Below, one piece after another: positions 54,320-64,000 of a DNA stretch of 64,000 bases (position 1 is its first letter; each line of letters starts with the position of its first letter). Position numbers and translations under genes: made by a program. The notes under the pieces are model-generated. The model was not told where the DNA came from. It was given only the letters and a program-made list of their open reading frames with translations, and did no database searches. The stretch comes from Bradyrhizobium sp. AUGA SZCCT0158 (GTDB lineage Bacteria > Pseudomonadota > Alphaproteobacteria > Rhizobiales > Xanthobacteraceae): contig NZ_JAFCME010000005.1 of NCBI RefSeq assembly GCF_018130065.1, positions 1-64,000 of the forward strand. The letters run 5' to 3'.

Positions 54320-55030
54320 TTACGCCAGCGCCTGCGCGATTTCTTCTTGAATGGCATCCGCGGCGGCTTTGGGGTCGGCCGCCTCGGTGACCGGCCGTCC
54401 CACCACCAGATAATCCGCGCCGGCAGCAATGGCGCGCGCCGGTGTCATGATGCGTTTCTGGTCGCCGGTCGCAGAGCCCGCGGGCCGGATGCCCGGCGTT
54501 ACCAGGTTCATCTGGTGGCCGACGATCTTGCGCAAGGAAGCCGCCTCTTCCGGCGAACTCACCAGCCCGTCGACGCCAAGCACCTGCGCCTGCTGGGCCC
54601 GCGCCTCGACCAGATCGGAGACGTTGAGGCGATAGCCGGCGGCATGCAGATCGCCGTCGTCATAGGAGGTCAGCACCGTGACGGCGAGGATTTTCAGGCT
54701 CGAGCCCTCGCGCGCTTCGACCGCCGCCTTCATGGTCTGCGGATAGGCGTGCACGGTGAGAAATGTCGCGCCGAGTTTGGCGACGCTCTCGACACCGCGT
54801 GCAACGGTGTTGCCGATATCGTGCAGCTTGAGATCGACGAACACTTTCTTGCCCGCACCGGATAATTGACGGACCAGCGGCAAGCCGCCGGCATAGGCCA
54901 GCTGATAGCCGATCTTGTAGAATGTCACGCTGTCGCCGAGCCGCGCCACCATCGCTTCGGCCTCGGCGACGCCGGGCAGATCGAGCGCCACAATCAACCG
55001 GTCTTTCGGAGCGATACTGGCAGGCTGCAT
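54320..55030 (-). CDS. pyrF: Orotidine-5'-phosphate decarboxylase
   Basis: The 236-residue TIM barrel makes UMP from OMP. The catalytic [15 protein letters not shown] holds the Asp-Lys-x-x-Asp array. [20 protein letters not shown] and [20 protein letters not shown] contact the phosphate and ends of the barrel. It lies 6 bp after the FMN-reductase gene. Confidence 0.96.
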   Translation of the reverse strand: MQPASIAPKDRLIVALDLPGVAEAEAMVARLGDSVTFYKIGYQLAYAGGLPLVRQLSGAGKKVFVDLKLHDIGNTVARGVESVAKLGATFLTVHAYPQTMKAAVEAREGSSLKILAVTVLTSYDDGDLHAAGYRLNVSDLVEARAQQAQVLGVDGLVSSPEEAASLRKIVGHQMNLVTPGIRPAGSATGDQKRIMTPARAIAAGADYLVVGRPVTEAADPKAAADAIQEEIAQALA

Positions 55031-55036
55031 GTCACC

Positions 55037-55615
55037 TCACATCATGCGTTGGGAATGGTCGATCAGCTGCCGCACCAGCGCTTGCAGCGCCTCGAAATCG
55101 GCAGGATGTTTCAGACGGTCCATCTCGTCATAGGCCTGCTCCGCGAACGACAATGCGAGCTGGTTCGGAACCACGCTGGCGTGGCAGGCCGACAGAATGA
55201 GGCGCAGCGCCGCCAGCGCGCGCGTGCCGCCGAGCCGCCCGCCCGAGGCCGATGCGATCGCAAACACGGCGCCGCGAAACACCTGGCCGCGGGTTTCGTG
55301 CGGGTCCTGCACCCGGCTGATCCAGTCGATGGTGTTTTTCACCAGCGCGGGCACCGACGAATTATATTCCGGCGTCACGATCAGGACGCCATGATGGGCT
55401 GATATCATGCGCTTCAGATTGACCGCGTGCTTCGGCACGCCGGACTTCGCCTGCAGGTCGCCGTCATAGATCGGCAACGGAAAATCCGACAGCGAAATAC
55501 GCGTCACTTCGGCGCCGGATAGCGCCAGCTCACGGCTGGCCGCGGCCGCCAGCCTCGCATTGTGCGAGCCTGTGCGAAGCGATCCCGGGATCACGAGGAT
55601 TTTCAGCGCGGACAT
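55037..55615 (-). CDS. NAD(P)H-dependent FMN reductase family protein
   Basis: This 192-residue flavodoxin-like reductase binds FMN through ILVIPGSLRTGSHNARLAAA and reduces it or quinones with NAD(P)H. TPEYNSSVPALVKNTIDWIS is the flavin-contact loop (TPEYN-x-S). It precedes pyrF by 6 bp. The true electron acceptor is unknown. Confidence 0.88.
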   Translation of the reverse strand: MSALKILVIPGSLRTGSHNARLAAAASRELALSGAEVTRISLSDFPLPIYDGDLQAKSGVPKHAVNLKRMISAHHGVLIVTPEYNSSVPALVKNTIDWISRVQDPHETRGQVFRGAVFAIASASGGRLGGTRALAALRLILSACHASVVPNQLALSFAEQAYDEMDRLKHPADFEALQALVRQLIDHSQRMM

Positions 55616-55699
55616 ATTTTATAAATCGCGGTTCGGGCCAAACCCGCCGCGCAGACGCGGGCGAGCATTTTCGTCGAAAATGCTCTTAACTAATATTTG

Positions 55700-55748
55700 G
55701 CGCGTATTCTATGCGCAAAACCGGCTTCCGCTTTTGCGGAATACGCGC
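55700..55748. repeat. 49-bp hairpin between pmtA and FMN reductase
   Basis: GCGCGTATTC/GAATACGCGC encloses GCGCAAAA/TTTTGCGG arms. A second hairpin (GAGCATTTTC/GAAAATGCTC, about 55662-55684) lies to its left. Together they may end or process the pmtA transcript. Confidence 0.7.
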
Positions 55749-55752
55749 GGTA

Positions 55753-56355
55753 TCAGCCCTTGCGATACACCCAGACCCGGGCGGGCGGAAGGTTCATCCA
55801 GATCCGCTCGGAAGCTTCTGTGGACACACCAGGCAGCGATTTCGGGATCGGCGGCGCAACCGAATAGGTGAACTGCACGAAGGGCGCCCCGGGTGCGAGC
55901 GCCGTAAAGGCGTCGCGGATCAGTTTGAGGCGCGTCAGCATCGGCTTTGTGACCAGCGGCAGGCCGGAGACCACGGCCGAGGCCGGCACGTCGAGAACCT
56001 TCAACAGCGAGTCGCGAAGTTTGTAGGCGTCGCCCTGCACCACCTTCGCGTGCGGGTAACGGTCGCGCAGCAGCGCGCAGAAGCCCGGATTGTATTCAAC
56101 CAGCACGAGACGCTTCTGATCGACGCCATGTTCGATCAGCGCGTTGGTGATCGCGCCGGTGCCGGGGCCAAGTTCGACGACCGGTCCTTTCGAATCGACG
56201 TCGACATATTGCGCCATGGTGCGTGCGAGCAGCTTGCTGGACGGCATCACCGCGCCCATGTGCAGCGGCTTTTCGATCCATGAACGGAGAAAGCGCACCT
56301 CGTCGTCAAGACGGAGAGGCTTCTTCAACGCACGCACGGACGATTGCAGAGGCAT
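55753..56355 (-). CDS. pmtA: Phospholipid N-methyltransferase PmtA
   Basis: PmtA methylates phosphatidylethanolamine with SAM on the way to phosphatidylcholine. ELGPGTGAITNALIEHGVD is the SAM-binding motif near residue 61, and the 200-residue length fits the Bradyrhizobium PmtA. VRFLRSWIEKPLHMGAVMPS is the N-terminal block of this group. It follows dnaK and dnaJ, a linkage previously reported in Bradyrhizobium. Confidence 0.88.
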   Translation of the reverse strand: MPLQSSVRALKKPLRLDDEVRFLRSWIEKPLHMGAVMPSSKLLARTMAQYVDVDSKGPVVELGPGTGAITNALIEHGVDQKRLVLVEYNPGFCALLRDRYPHAKVVQGDAYKLRDSLLKVLDVPASAVVSGLPLVTKPMLTRLKLIRDAFTALAPGAPFVQFTYSVAPPIPKSLPGVSTEASERIWMNLPPARVWVYRKG

Positions 56356-56448
56356 GTCGCTACCAGGCGGGGACCGCGAACGGGCGGTTATGTCAGAAAA
56401 CGGTCATAAAGAGGTATAGGTCGCAGCTCTTATGGTCAAGCAAAAGGC

Positions 56449-57588
56449 TTACTGCGGGGCAGCGCGGCTACCGAAGAAGTCCTTGACCTTAGTGAAGAAA
56501 CCCGCCGCTTCCGGCTGGGTCGCACCCGACGACAGCTTTTCGAACTCGGCCAGCAATTCCTGCTGCTTCTTGGTCAGATTCTGCGGCGTTTCGACCATCA
56601 CCTGGACATACATGTCGCCGGTCTGGCGCGAACGGAGCACCGGCATGCCTTTTGATGCGATGCGGAATCGCCGGCCGGACTGTGTTCCCGACGGCACCTT
56701 CACCTTGGTCTTGCCCTTGTCGATGGTCGGCACCTCGAATTCGCCGCCAAGGGCGGCCGCCACCATCGAGATCGGGACCCGGCAATGCAGGTCGGCGCCG
56801 TCGCGCTGGAAGAATTCGTGGGTTGCCAGCGACAGGAAAATATAGAGATCGCCGGGCGGTCCGCCGCGGACGCCGGCCTCGCCCTCGCCGGCGAGGCGAA
56901 TGCGGGTGCCGTCTTCGACGCCTTGCGGAATGTTGACCGACAGGGTCCGGTCGCGCGTCACCCGGCCCGAGCCCGCGCAGGAGGGACAGGGGTCTTCAAT
57001 CATCTGGCCGCGGCCCTGACAGCCCGGACAGGTTCGTTCCAGCGTGAAGAAGCCCTGGGCTTGCCGCACCCTTCCCTGCCCGCCGCATAGCGAACAGGTC
57101 TTCGGCTTGGTGCCGGCCTTGGCGCCGGTGCCGGAGCAGGACTCGCAAGTGACCGAAACCGGAATCTCGATTTGGGCGGTCTTGCCGAGGAAGGCTTCCT
57201 CCAGCGTGATTTCCATATTGTAGCGCAGGTCGGCGCCGCGCTCGCGGCCGCCGCCACCGCGCCCGCGTTGTCCGGCCATGCCGAACAGATCCTCGAAAAT
57301 ATCCGAGAATGAAGAGGCGAAGCCGGCGCCGAATCCGGGCCCGCCGCCACCCATGCCCTGCTCGAACGCCGCGTGGCCGTAGCGGTCATAGGCGGCGCGT
57401 TTGTCGCCGTCTTTCAGGACCTCATAGGCTTCGTTGATTTCCTTGAACTTCACTTCGCTGGAAGCATCGCCCGGATTCTTGTCCGGATGCCATTTCATCG
57501 CGAGCTTGCGGAAGGCGGCCTTGAGCTTGGAATCGTCCGCGCTCCGTTCGACTTCAAGGGTTTCATAATAGCAGCGCTTGGTGGACAT
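56449..57588 (-). CDS. dnaJ: Chaperone protein DnaJ
   Basis: The 379-residue co-chaperone begins with a J domain ([23 protein letters not shown] in MKWHPDKN). A Gly/Phe-rich region follows. Four zinc repeats ([32 protein letters not shown]) and a C-terminal substrate domain complete it. It follows dnaK, separated by a terminator-like hairpin, and precedes pmtA. Confidence 0.96.
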   Translation of the reverse strand: MSTKRCYYETLEVERSADDSKLKAAFRKLAMKWHPDKNPGDASSEVKFKEINEAYEVLKDGDKRAAYDRYGHAAFEQGMGGGGPGFGAGFASSFSDIFEDLFGMAGQRGRGGGGRERGADLRYNMEITLEEAFLGKTAQIEIPVSVTCESCSGTGAKAGTKPKTCSLCGGQGRVRQAQGFFTLERTCPGCQGRGQMIEDPCPSCAGSGRVTRDRTLSVNIPQGVEDGTRIRLAGEGEAGVRGGPPGDLYIFLSLATHEFFQRDGADLHCRVPISMVAAALGGEFEVPTIDKGKTKVKVPSGTQSGRRFRIASKGMPVLRSRQTGDMYVQVMVETPQNLTKKQQELLAEFEKLSSGATQPEAAGFFTKVKDFFGSRAAPQ

Positions 57589-57661
57589 CCGTCAGATCCG
57601 TCCGAATTTCGTCTTCATGCCGCAAGGGTGCATTTTTGAGGATGCCGCCTTGCGCTTAACG

Positions 57662-57716
57662 AAAAATGACCCTCACCCATCGAGACGCAGCCGGCGCTCT
57701 TTGGTGTGAGGGTCAT
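57662..57716 (-). terminator. Terminator-like hairpin between dnaK and dnaJ
   Basis: On the minus strand ATGACCCTCAC pairs with GTGAGGGTCAT and is followed by TTTTTC. It lies within 70 bp of the dnaK stop and could lower dnaJ relative to dnaK. Confidence 0.7.
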
Positions 57717-57730
57717 GATCGAAAGCCCGC

Positions 57731-59632
<1,902 letters not shown>

Positions 59633-59734
59633 GGTCCTCATATCCTTCTTTTTGCGGCAGGTTGGCTGGGCCCTGGACGGCGCACCTAACCGAACCCCCA
59701 ACGATCAATTACTCGCGATATTGCGACGGTGAGC

Positions 59735-59765
59735 CTCATATAGGAGGGGGGGTCCTGCCCGCAAG
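59735..59765 (-). promoter_or_regulatory. RpoH (sigma-32)-type promoter for dnaK
   Basis: On the minus strand CTTG (59765-59762) and CCTATATGAG (59744-59735) are separated by exactly 17 bp, matching the alphaproteobacterial sigma-32 consensus CTTG-N17-CYTATNTNNG. The transcript would start near 59728, giving a 5' leader of about 95 nt. Confidence 0.8.
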
Positions 59766-60200
59766 GACCGAACGCAACCTTAGGGCCTGAAAATGCTGAC
59801 GTTTGAAAGATTGTGTCAGCTCAGGGCAGGTCAAGGTTCAGTCCTGGTTCAGGCCGCCAGCCGTGTTAACAAATCGGCAAGGAGGTGAGCGCGCACTCAT
59901 CACCACGTCCGAAAATCAGCCCAGTTCGTGATCGCGGCCAGCGCGGTATTTGGCCGCTGCGCGGACCTGACCGGCGGTCCGGCACGCCGCCGAAACCGCC
60001 CGAAAACGTTTGGCTAGCTGCCATATCGCGCTAAAATTCCGGTGTTTCGGGACGTGACGAGGGAACGGACGCCCGCCCTGCCCTGTTGCAGGGACATCAA
60101 AACCGCTAAAAGCGGGCTGACTGAACCCACGCCCTCGAACCCTTGAGGGCTGCGCTGGCCGACCATTGAGCCGCCTCAAAGTAAACCCGGTAGACCCTTC
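59766..60200. other. Remainder of the 568-bp divergent dnaK / secreted-protein intergenic region
   Basis: No ORF with recognisable features is present. The region should carry the promoter for the plus-strand gene at 60201. I see weak hairpins (for example CCCTTGAGGGCTGCG near 60140) but no clear operator. Confidence 0.5.
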
Positions 60201-61136
60201 ATGAAGCCTGTTCGATACCTCGCTGCGTTTGCCCTTACCATCGCCGCGACCTGCGCTGCGTTCGCCGCCGACCCGGTCTTTCCGCCGGGTGCGCGGGTCG
60301 GCATGACGCCGCTGGTCGGCCTGGCCAAAGCCAGATCATTCGTCGGCTTCGAGACCGAGGATCAGGGCGTCAAGGTGCTGGTGGCGGACCTGCCCGCCGA
60401 GGCCTATGGCGAGGTCGCCAATGCTTTCAAGGCAAACCCCGGCGGCACCGGCGGCATCAAGCCGGAGAGCATCGAGACGGCGGCGGGGCTCGCCTATTAC
60501 ACCGCTGAGAACGCCAAGGACGGCGCCACCAATGTCCGGCGCTACTCGATGATCGTGCCGGGTCCGACCTTCTCCGGCTACGTCGCCGTGCAGGTGCCGG
60601 AGAATGCCTCCCGGATCTACACCGACGACGCCATACGCCAGATGTTCGCTTCCGCCGTGATCCGAAACGAAGTTCCGGTCGATGAGCAGCTCGGCCTGAT
60701 GCCGTTCAGGATGGCCGAGCTCAGCAATTTCAAGACGGTCCGCACGCTGGCGCCGGGCGCAGCCCTGATCATTGCCGACGGCGACGAAAAAAGCGGTTTT
60801 GAAACCGCGCCCTTCATGATCGTCGGCCTGGTCGGATCCGCGCCGGCGCAGCCCGACGACCGCGGACGTTTCGCCCAGCAAATGGCGACGACGATTCCCG
60901 GCGTACGCGACGGGCGGATCACGATGTCGGAGGCGGTCCGCATCGACGGCCAGCCCGGATACGAAACCCGCATCGAAGCCACCAGCGGCAAGGACAATAC
61001 GCCGGTGACGATCGTGCAATGGTTGCGATTCGGCGGCCAGAATTCGCTGCGCATCATCGGCAGTTCGCCGCGCGAGGGTTGGACCACCGCGTTCACGCGT
61101 TTCCGCGCCGTGCGTGACGGAATTCGCCCGCGCTGA
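60201..61136 (+). CDS. Secreted hypothetical protein
   Basis: The 311-residue product has a signal peptide (MKPVRYLAAFALTIAATCAA, cleavage near AFAADPVF). The mature protein lacks cysteines and shows beta-rich segments (YSMIVPGPTFSGYVAVQVPE; ITMSEAVRIDGQPGYETRIE). No known family motif is recognised. It may be a periplasmic or exported factor. Divergent from dnaK. Confidence 0.75.
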   Translation: MKPVRYLAAFALTIAATCAAFAADPVFPPGARVGMTPLVGLAKARSFVGFETEDQGVKVLVADLPAEAYGEVANAFKANPGGTGGIKPESIETAAGLAYYTAENAKDGATNVRRYSMIVPGPTFSGYVAVQVPENASRIYTDDAIRQMFASAVIRNEVPVDEQLGLMPFRMAELSNFKTVRTLAPGAALIIADGDEKSGFETAPFMIVGLVGSAPAQPDDRGRFAQQMATTIPGVRDGRITMSEAVRIDGQPGYETRIEATSGKDNTPVTIVQWLRFGGQNSLRIIGSSPREGWTTAFTRFRAVRDGIRPR

Positions 61137-61172
61137 TGATGCCCGATAGCTCGCAAATCGAGGCCAGTGGCT

Positions 61173-61541
61173 ATGACGAACAAAGCAATCATTGCGATTG
61201 CGGTCGCAATTTCGCTCACGGCCGGCCCATCATTCGGACAGCAAGCCGATGACGATGCAGCATTGCAGCAGTACTTGTCGGATTTTCGGGCCTGCGTCCG
61301 GTCAAATGCCGCCGAAGTCTATGCCCTCGGCATCAGGGCAACAAACGATGCGGAAGAGATTTTTCGCGAGCGATGCACACCCACGCTTAATGACCTCTTC
61401 GGATCAATCAGGTTGAACGAGCCCGCTACGTCGGCAAGTCAGAAACTGAAACTGCCGGCCGGGGCTCTTCGTCCCGGAATCCTCCGCATCACGGCGCGAG
61501 AGGAATGGGCTGCTTTCCTTCATAGCGCGAGCGCCAAGTGA
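61173..61541 (+). CDS. Small secreted hypothetical protein
   Basis: The 122-residue product begins MTNKAIIAIAVAISLTAGPS, a signal peptide (cleavage near SFGQQ). The mature part has two cysteines (FRACVRSN and RERCTPTL) for one disulfide. No domain is recognised. I use ATG 61173; GTG 61167 adds two residues. It follows the other secreted gene by 36 bp. Confidence 0.7.
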   Translation: MTNKAIIAIAVAISLTAGPSFGQQADDDAALQQYLSDFRACVRSNAAEVYALGIRATNDAEEIFRERCTPTLNDLFGSIRLNEPATSASQKLKLPAGALRPGILRITAREEWAAFLHSASAK

Positions 61542-61666
61542 GACACTCTTGGATAACAGCTCGCAAGCAACCAATTTGCGCTAGCAAGCCCTAAATTTCG
61601 GGCTTACGTTCGTATACGGATAGAACTAAGCTTCTCGCCGTCGGGTTCGCTACGTGGGAGGCGCAC

Positions 61667-62380
61667 ATGCTGAATCGCAGGCTGCTTATGACGAGTCTCG
61701 GCGCTACGACAATTGTGGCCCTTGGACCAAGTACCTCTTTGGCCGCGTCGATCAAGCCCGACAATGCGTCGGCGTTGCTGGTGATCGACGTTCAGAACTG
61801 CTTCCTGCCGGGCGGCAGCCTTGCGGTGAAAGATGGCGACCAGGTCGTTCCCGTCATCAACCGCATCGCCAAGAGCTTTGCCAACGTCGTGCTGACGCAG
61901 GACTGGCACACATCAGGCCACGTCTCGTTTGCCACCACGCATTCCGGCAAGAAGCCGTTCGAGACGATCGACCTGCCCTACGGCAAGCAGGTGCTGTGGC
62001 CCGATCACTGCGTGCAGGGCACCGAGGGCGCCGCGCTGTCAAAGGATCTCTCGATCCCCCATGCCGGCCTCGTCATCCGCAAGGGCTCCAACAAGGACGT
62101 CGACAGCTATTCGGCCTTCACCGAAGCCGACGGCAAGACCACGACGGGGCTTGCCGCCTATTTGAAGGCCCGCAAGGTGGAACGCGTGTTTCTCGCTGGT
62201 CTCGCCACTGACTTCTGCGTGGCATGGAGCGCGCTCGACGCCCGCAAGGCCGACTTTGAGACTTATGTCGTCGAAGACGCTTGCCGCGGCATCGACACCC
62301 AGGGCTCGCTCGCGAAAGCCTGGGCCGATATGAGCGCAGCCGGCGTCAAGCGCATCCAGTCCAGCGATATCGCCGCTTAA
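61667..62380 (+). CDS. pncA: Nicotinamidase-family protein with export signal
   Basis: The 237-residue isochorismatase-fold protein matches nicotinamidase: LLVIDVQNCFLPGGSLAV supplies the catalytic Asp, DWHTSGHVSFATTH the metal His pair, and GLATDFCVAWSALDA the nucleophilic Cys. It converts nicotinamide to nicotinate in NAD salvage. Unlike E. coli PncA it begins MLNRRLLMTSLGATTIVALG, a signal-like stretch with an RR pair, so the enzyme is probably exported. Confidence 0.88.
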   Translation: MLNRRLLMTSLGATTIVALGPSTSLAASIKPDNASALLVIDVQNCFLPGGSLAVKDGDQVVPVINRIAKSFANVVLTQDWHTSGHVSFATTHSGKKPFETIDLPYGKQVLWPDHCVQGTEGAALSKDLSIPHAGLVIRKGSNKDVDSYSAFTEADGKTTTGLAAYLKARKVERVFLAGLATDFCVAWSALDARKADFETYVVEDACRGIDTQGSLAKAWADMSAAGVKRIQSSDIAA

Positions 62381-62409
62381 AGTAGAGCGTTCTCTCGCGA
62401 GAGAGCACA

Positions 62410-63264
62410 ATGTCGGATTTAGGCGCACCGCTCGCGTTCGAAATGATCCGCCGTGCACCCTCACAGCGCACGGCCGGCCTGATCACGGGAATGACGGGCT
62501 ACCGCGAGACCGCGCTTGGCCGATTTTCGCAGCGTGAAGCCGCGCACCTGATCGTGCCGCTGATCATCAGCCTCGGCAGCCCGTTCCTGATCGCGCTCGG
62601 CCGAAAGCCCGATGCGGCCGACCGCCAGCCGAGCTTCGCCGCGGGCCTCTATGCCGGGCCTGTTCATATCGAGTCCGATGGCGGCGCCGAATGCGTGCAG
62701 GTGGATTTTACCCCGCTCGGCGCCTATCGCTTCTTCGGCGGGGGCGTGGTCGACCTCGTCGCGCGAATGGTCGATATGTCGGACGTGCTCGGCCGCGAGG
62801 GCCGGCAATTGCGCGAGCGGCTGGGCGCGACGGCGTGCTGGCAGCACCGCTTCGACCTGCTCGAAGACTTCATCGCCGGCCGCGCCAATCATCTGCCGTC
62901 GCCAGAGATCGCGTTCGCCTGGCGTCGGCTGGCGCTGACCGCGGGCGGCGCGCGGATTGCGGCGCTGGCCGGTGAAATCGGCTGGAGCCGCAAACATCTG
63001 GTCGAGCGTTTTCGATCCGAGCTTGGCCTCGCGCCCAAATCAATCGCGCGCATGATGCGCTTTCACCGGGCCTGCCGGCTGGCGCGCAGCGGGACGGCTC
63101 CGGGCTGGGCCGGGATTGCCGCCGAGAGCGGCTTTGCCGACCAGGCCCATCTGGTCCGCGAATTCGGCGAACTGGCGGGCGAGACGCCGACGGCCTGGGC
63201 GAAGCGGCTGGCGCTGATCGACAGCCGGCTGACGCGCCCGAACGAAGCGTTTTCGGACTGGTAA
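62410..63264 (+). CDS. AraC family transcriptional regulator
   Basis: This 284-residue regulator has an N-terminal sensor-like domain and a C-terminal AraC HTH pair (residues about 180-265: ARIAALAGEIGWSRKHLVER, SGFADQAHLVREFGELAGET). The ligand is unknown. It follows the exported nicotinamidase by 29 bp and precedes a VOC gene, which it might control. Confidence 0.88.
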   Translation: MSDLGAPLAFEMIRRAPSQRTAGLITGMTGYRETALGRFSQREAAHLIVPLIISLGSPFLIALGRKPDAADRQPSFAAGLYAGPVHIESDGGAECVQVDFTPLGAYRFFGGGVVDLVARMVDMSDVLGREGRQLRERLGATACWQHRFDLLEDFIAGRANHLPSPEIAFAWRRLALTAGGARIAALAGEIGWSRKHLVERFRSELGLAPKSIARMMRFHRACRLARSGTAPGWAGIAAESGFADQAHLVREFGELAGETPTAWAKRLALIDSRLTRPNEAFSDW

Positions 63265-63336
63265 CAAATCTTCAAGCCTACGCCACGCCGTATCAGCATA
63301 CTGACACGGTGAAGCCAAAAGGTACGGAGTTTGTCC

Positions 63337-63765
63337 ATGACCAATGCCAACGACGCGCAGCGCATCTATCCGACGATGCGCTGCAGGGATGCCGATGCGA
63401 TGATCCGCTGGCTCAAGGATGTGCTGGGTTTCACCGAGCATGTCGTCTACCGCAGCGACGGCGTGGTGCAGCACGCGCAACTTGCCTGCGGCGCTTCGCT
63501 GCTGATGCTCGGTCAGGCCCGCGACGATGAGTACGGCAAGTTGGTCGGCGACATCTCTGGCCGGCGCACCGACGCGCTTTATGTCGCCGTCGAGGACCCC
63601 GACGCGTTGTGCGCAAAGGTCAAGGCATCAGGCGCCAAGATCGAAATGGAACTGCACAACACCGACTACGGCAGCCGCGATTTCGCCTGCCGGGATCCGG
63701 AAGGCAATCTCTGGAGCTTTGGCACCTACTGGCCGAAGGCGCACGAGAAGCCGATGGATGCGTAA
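63337..63765 (+). CDS. VOC/glyoxalase-fold protein
   Basis: The 142-residue protein has the paired beta-alpha-beta-beta-beta modules of the VOC superfamily: TMRCRDADAMIRWLKDVLGF, then GSRDFACRDPEGNLWSFGTY near the end. It resembles PhnB-like/glyoxalase proteins. Metal-site residues cannot be assigned with confidence. ATG 63337 is preferred over TTG 63331. Confidence 0.82.
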   Translation: MTNANDAQRIYPTMRCRDADAMIRWLKDVLGFTEHVVYRSDGVVQHAQLACGASLLMLGQARDDEYGKLVGDISGRRTDALYVAVEDPDALCAKVKASGAKIEMELHNTDYGSRDFACRDPEGNLWSFGTYWPKAHEKPMDA

Positions 63766-63785
63766 GTCGGATCGACTCTTTCGCC

Positions 63786-64000
63786 TCAGGTCGTGATGTC
63801 GGCGGCGGGCGCCGCCTTGGCGCCGCCCTTGGACACGCCGACCAGCGCCGGGCGCAGCACGCGCTCGCCGATCATGAAGCCGGCCTGCACCACCTGCACC
63901 ACGGTGCCCGCCGGCACCGACGTGTCAGGGACTTCGTACATCGCCTGCTGGAAGTTCGGATTGAACTTCTCGCCGGACGGATCGAATTTCTTGACGCCGT
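63786..64000 (-). CDS. grpE: Nucleotide exchange factor GrpE, 3' end (partial)
   Basis: Reading the minus strand from the window edge gives [20 protein letters not shown], then [20 protein letters not shown] and the end at TGA 63786-63788. This is the C-terminal beta domain of GrpE, which releases ADP from DnaK. The N terminus lies beyond the window. It is about 4.1 kb upstream of dnaK on the same strand. Confidence 0.95.
   Translation of the reverse strand, partial: GVKKFDPSGEKFNPNFQQAMYEVPDTSVPAGTVVQVVQAGFMIGERVLRPALVGVSKGGAKAAPAADITT

Overview
The window looks like a chromosomal segment from a Bradyrhizobium-type alphaproteobacterium (Nitrobacteraceae). The evidence is high-GC codon use, the lptC-lptA-lptB-rpoN-hpf-ptsN order, a dnaK-dnaJ-pmtA cluster, an Hsp20 + DUF1150 pair behind a ROSE-like RNA thermometer, a TIGR02300 (FYDLN-acid) protein, and many long extragenic palindromes. 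No phage, IS, CRISPR or conjugative genes are visible. It is mostly core genome, and the interest lies in regulatory sites, operon insertions, two frameshifted genes and repeat families.

Layout. 0.2-5.9 kb: rpsA, cmk and aroA (all minus) with a canonical rpsA terminator, then TIGR02300, tRNA-Ala(GGC) and a frameshifted GIY-YIG gene. 5.9-7 kb: divergent ohrR/ohr with visible operators. 7.1-12.9 kb: a family III CoA-transferase, then ugpB-A-E-C with a Pho-box-like site. 13-14.1 kb: RpoH-type promoter, ROSE-like leader, hsp20, DUF1150 and terminator. 14.1-19.9 kb (minus): lptC, lptA, lptB, rpoN, hpf, ptsN. 20-25.5 kb: RNase D, an NYN/OST-HTH protein, a frameshifted MFS exporter, tRNA-Leu(CAG), an NDUFA9-like protein and UppP. 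25.8-30.1 kb: GST, queG, a thioesterase, an NTF2-like protein and an alpha/beta hydrolase. 30.3-37.8 kb: translation genes infC (AUU start), rpmI, rplT, pheS and pheT. Two minus-strand genes separate infC from rpmI, and a DUF559 nuclease-like gene sits between pheS and pheT.

37.8-44.9 kb: a TauE/SafE transporter, a Dph6-like ATPase coupled to a Tat-type amine oxidase, a YiiX-like hydrolase, then a TonB-dependent receptor divergent from nikR across a perfect NikR operator. 44.9-48 kb: an HMG-CoA lyase/CoA-transferase pair and an EI24/CysZ-like membrane protein. 48.1-52.8 kb: nth, DUF2244, an Ada-like methyltransferase, DUF1772 and gpmI. 53-59.6 kb (minus): dnaK, dnaJ, pmtA, an FMN reductase, pyrF, DUF1330 and dapB, with an RpoH-type promoter ahead of dnaK. 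60.2-64 kb: two secreted proteins of unknown function, an exported nicotinamidase, an AraC regulator, a VOC protein and the 3' end of grpE.

The heat-shock genes form one theme: hsp20 and dnaK each have an RpoH-like promoter, and hsp20 also has an RNA thermometer. Envelope genes (Lpt, UppP, PmtA) and metabolite-responsive switches (Ohr, Ugp, NikR) are the others. No wholly new multigene system is evident. The best leads are the DUF559 gene coupled at both ends inside pheST, the NikR/TonB nickel module, the 16-bp repeat carrying multiple Shine-Dalgarno-like cores before the GST gene, and the palindromic elements concentrated in convergent gene gaps. All names come from reading motifs; no database search was run.
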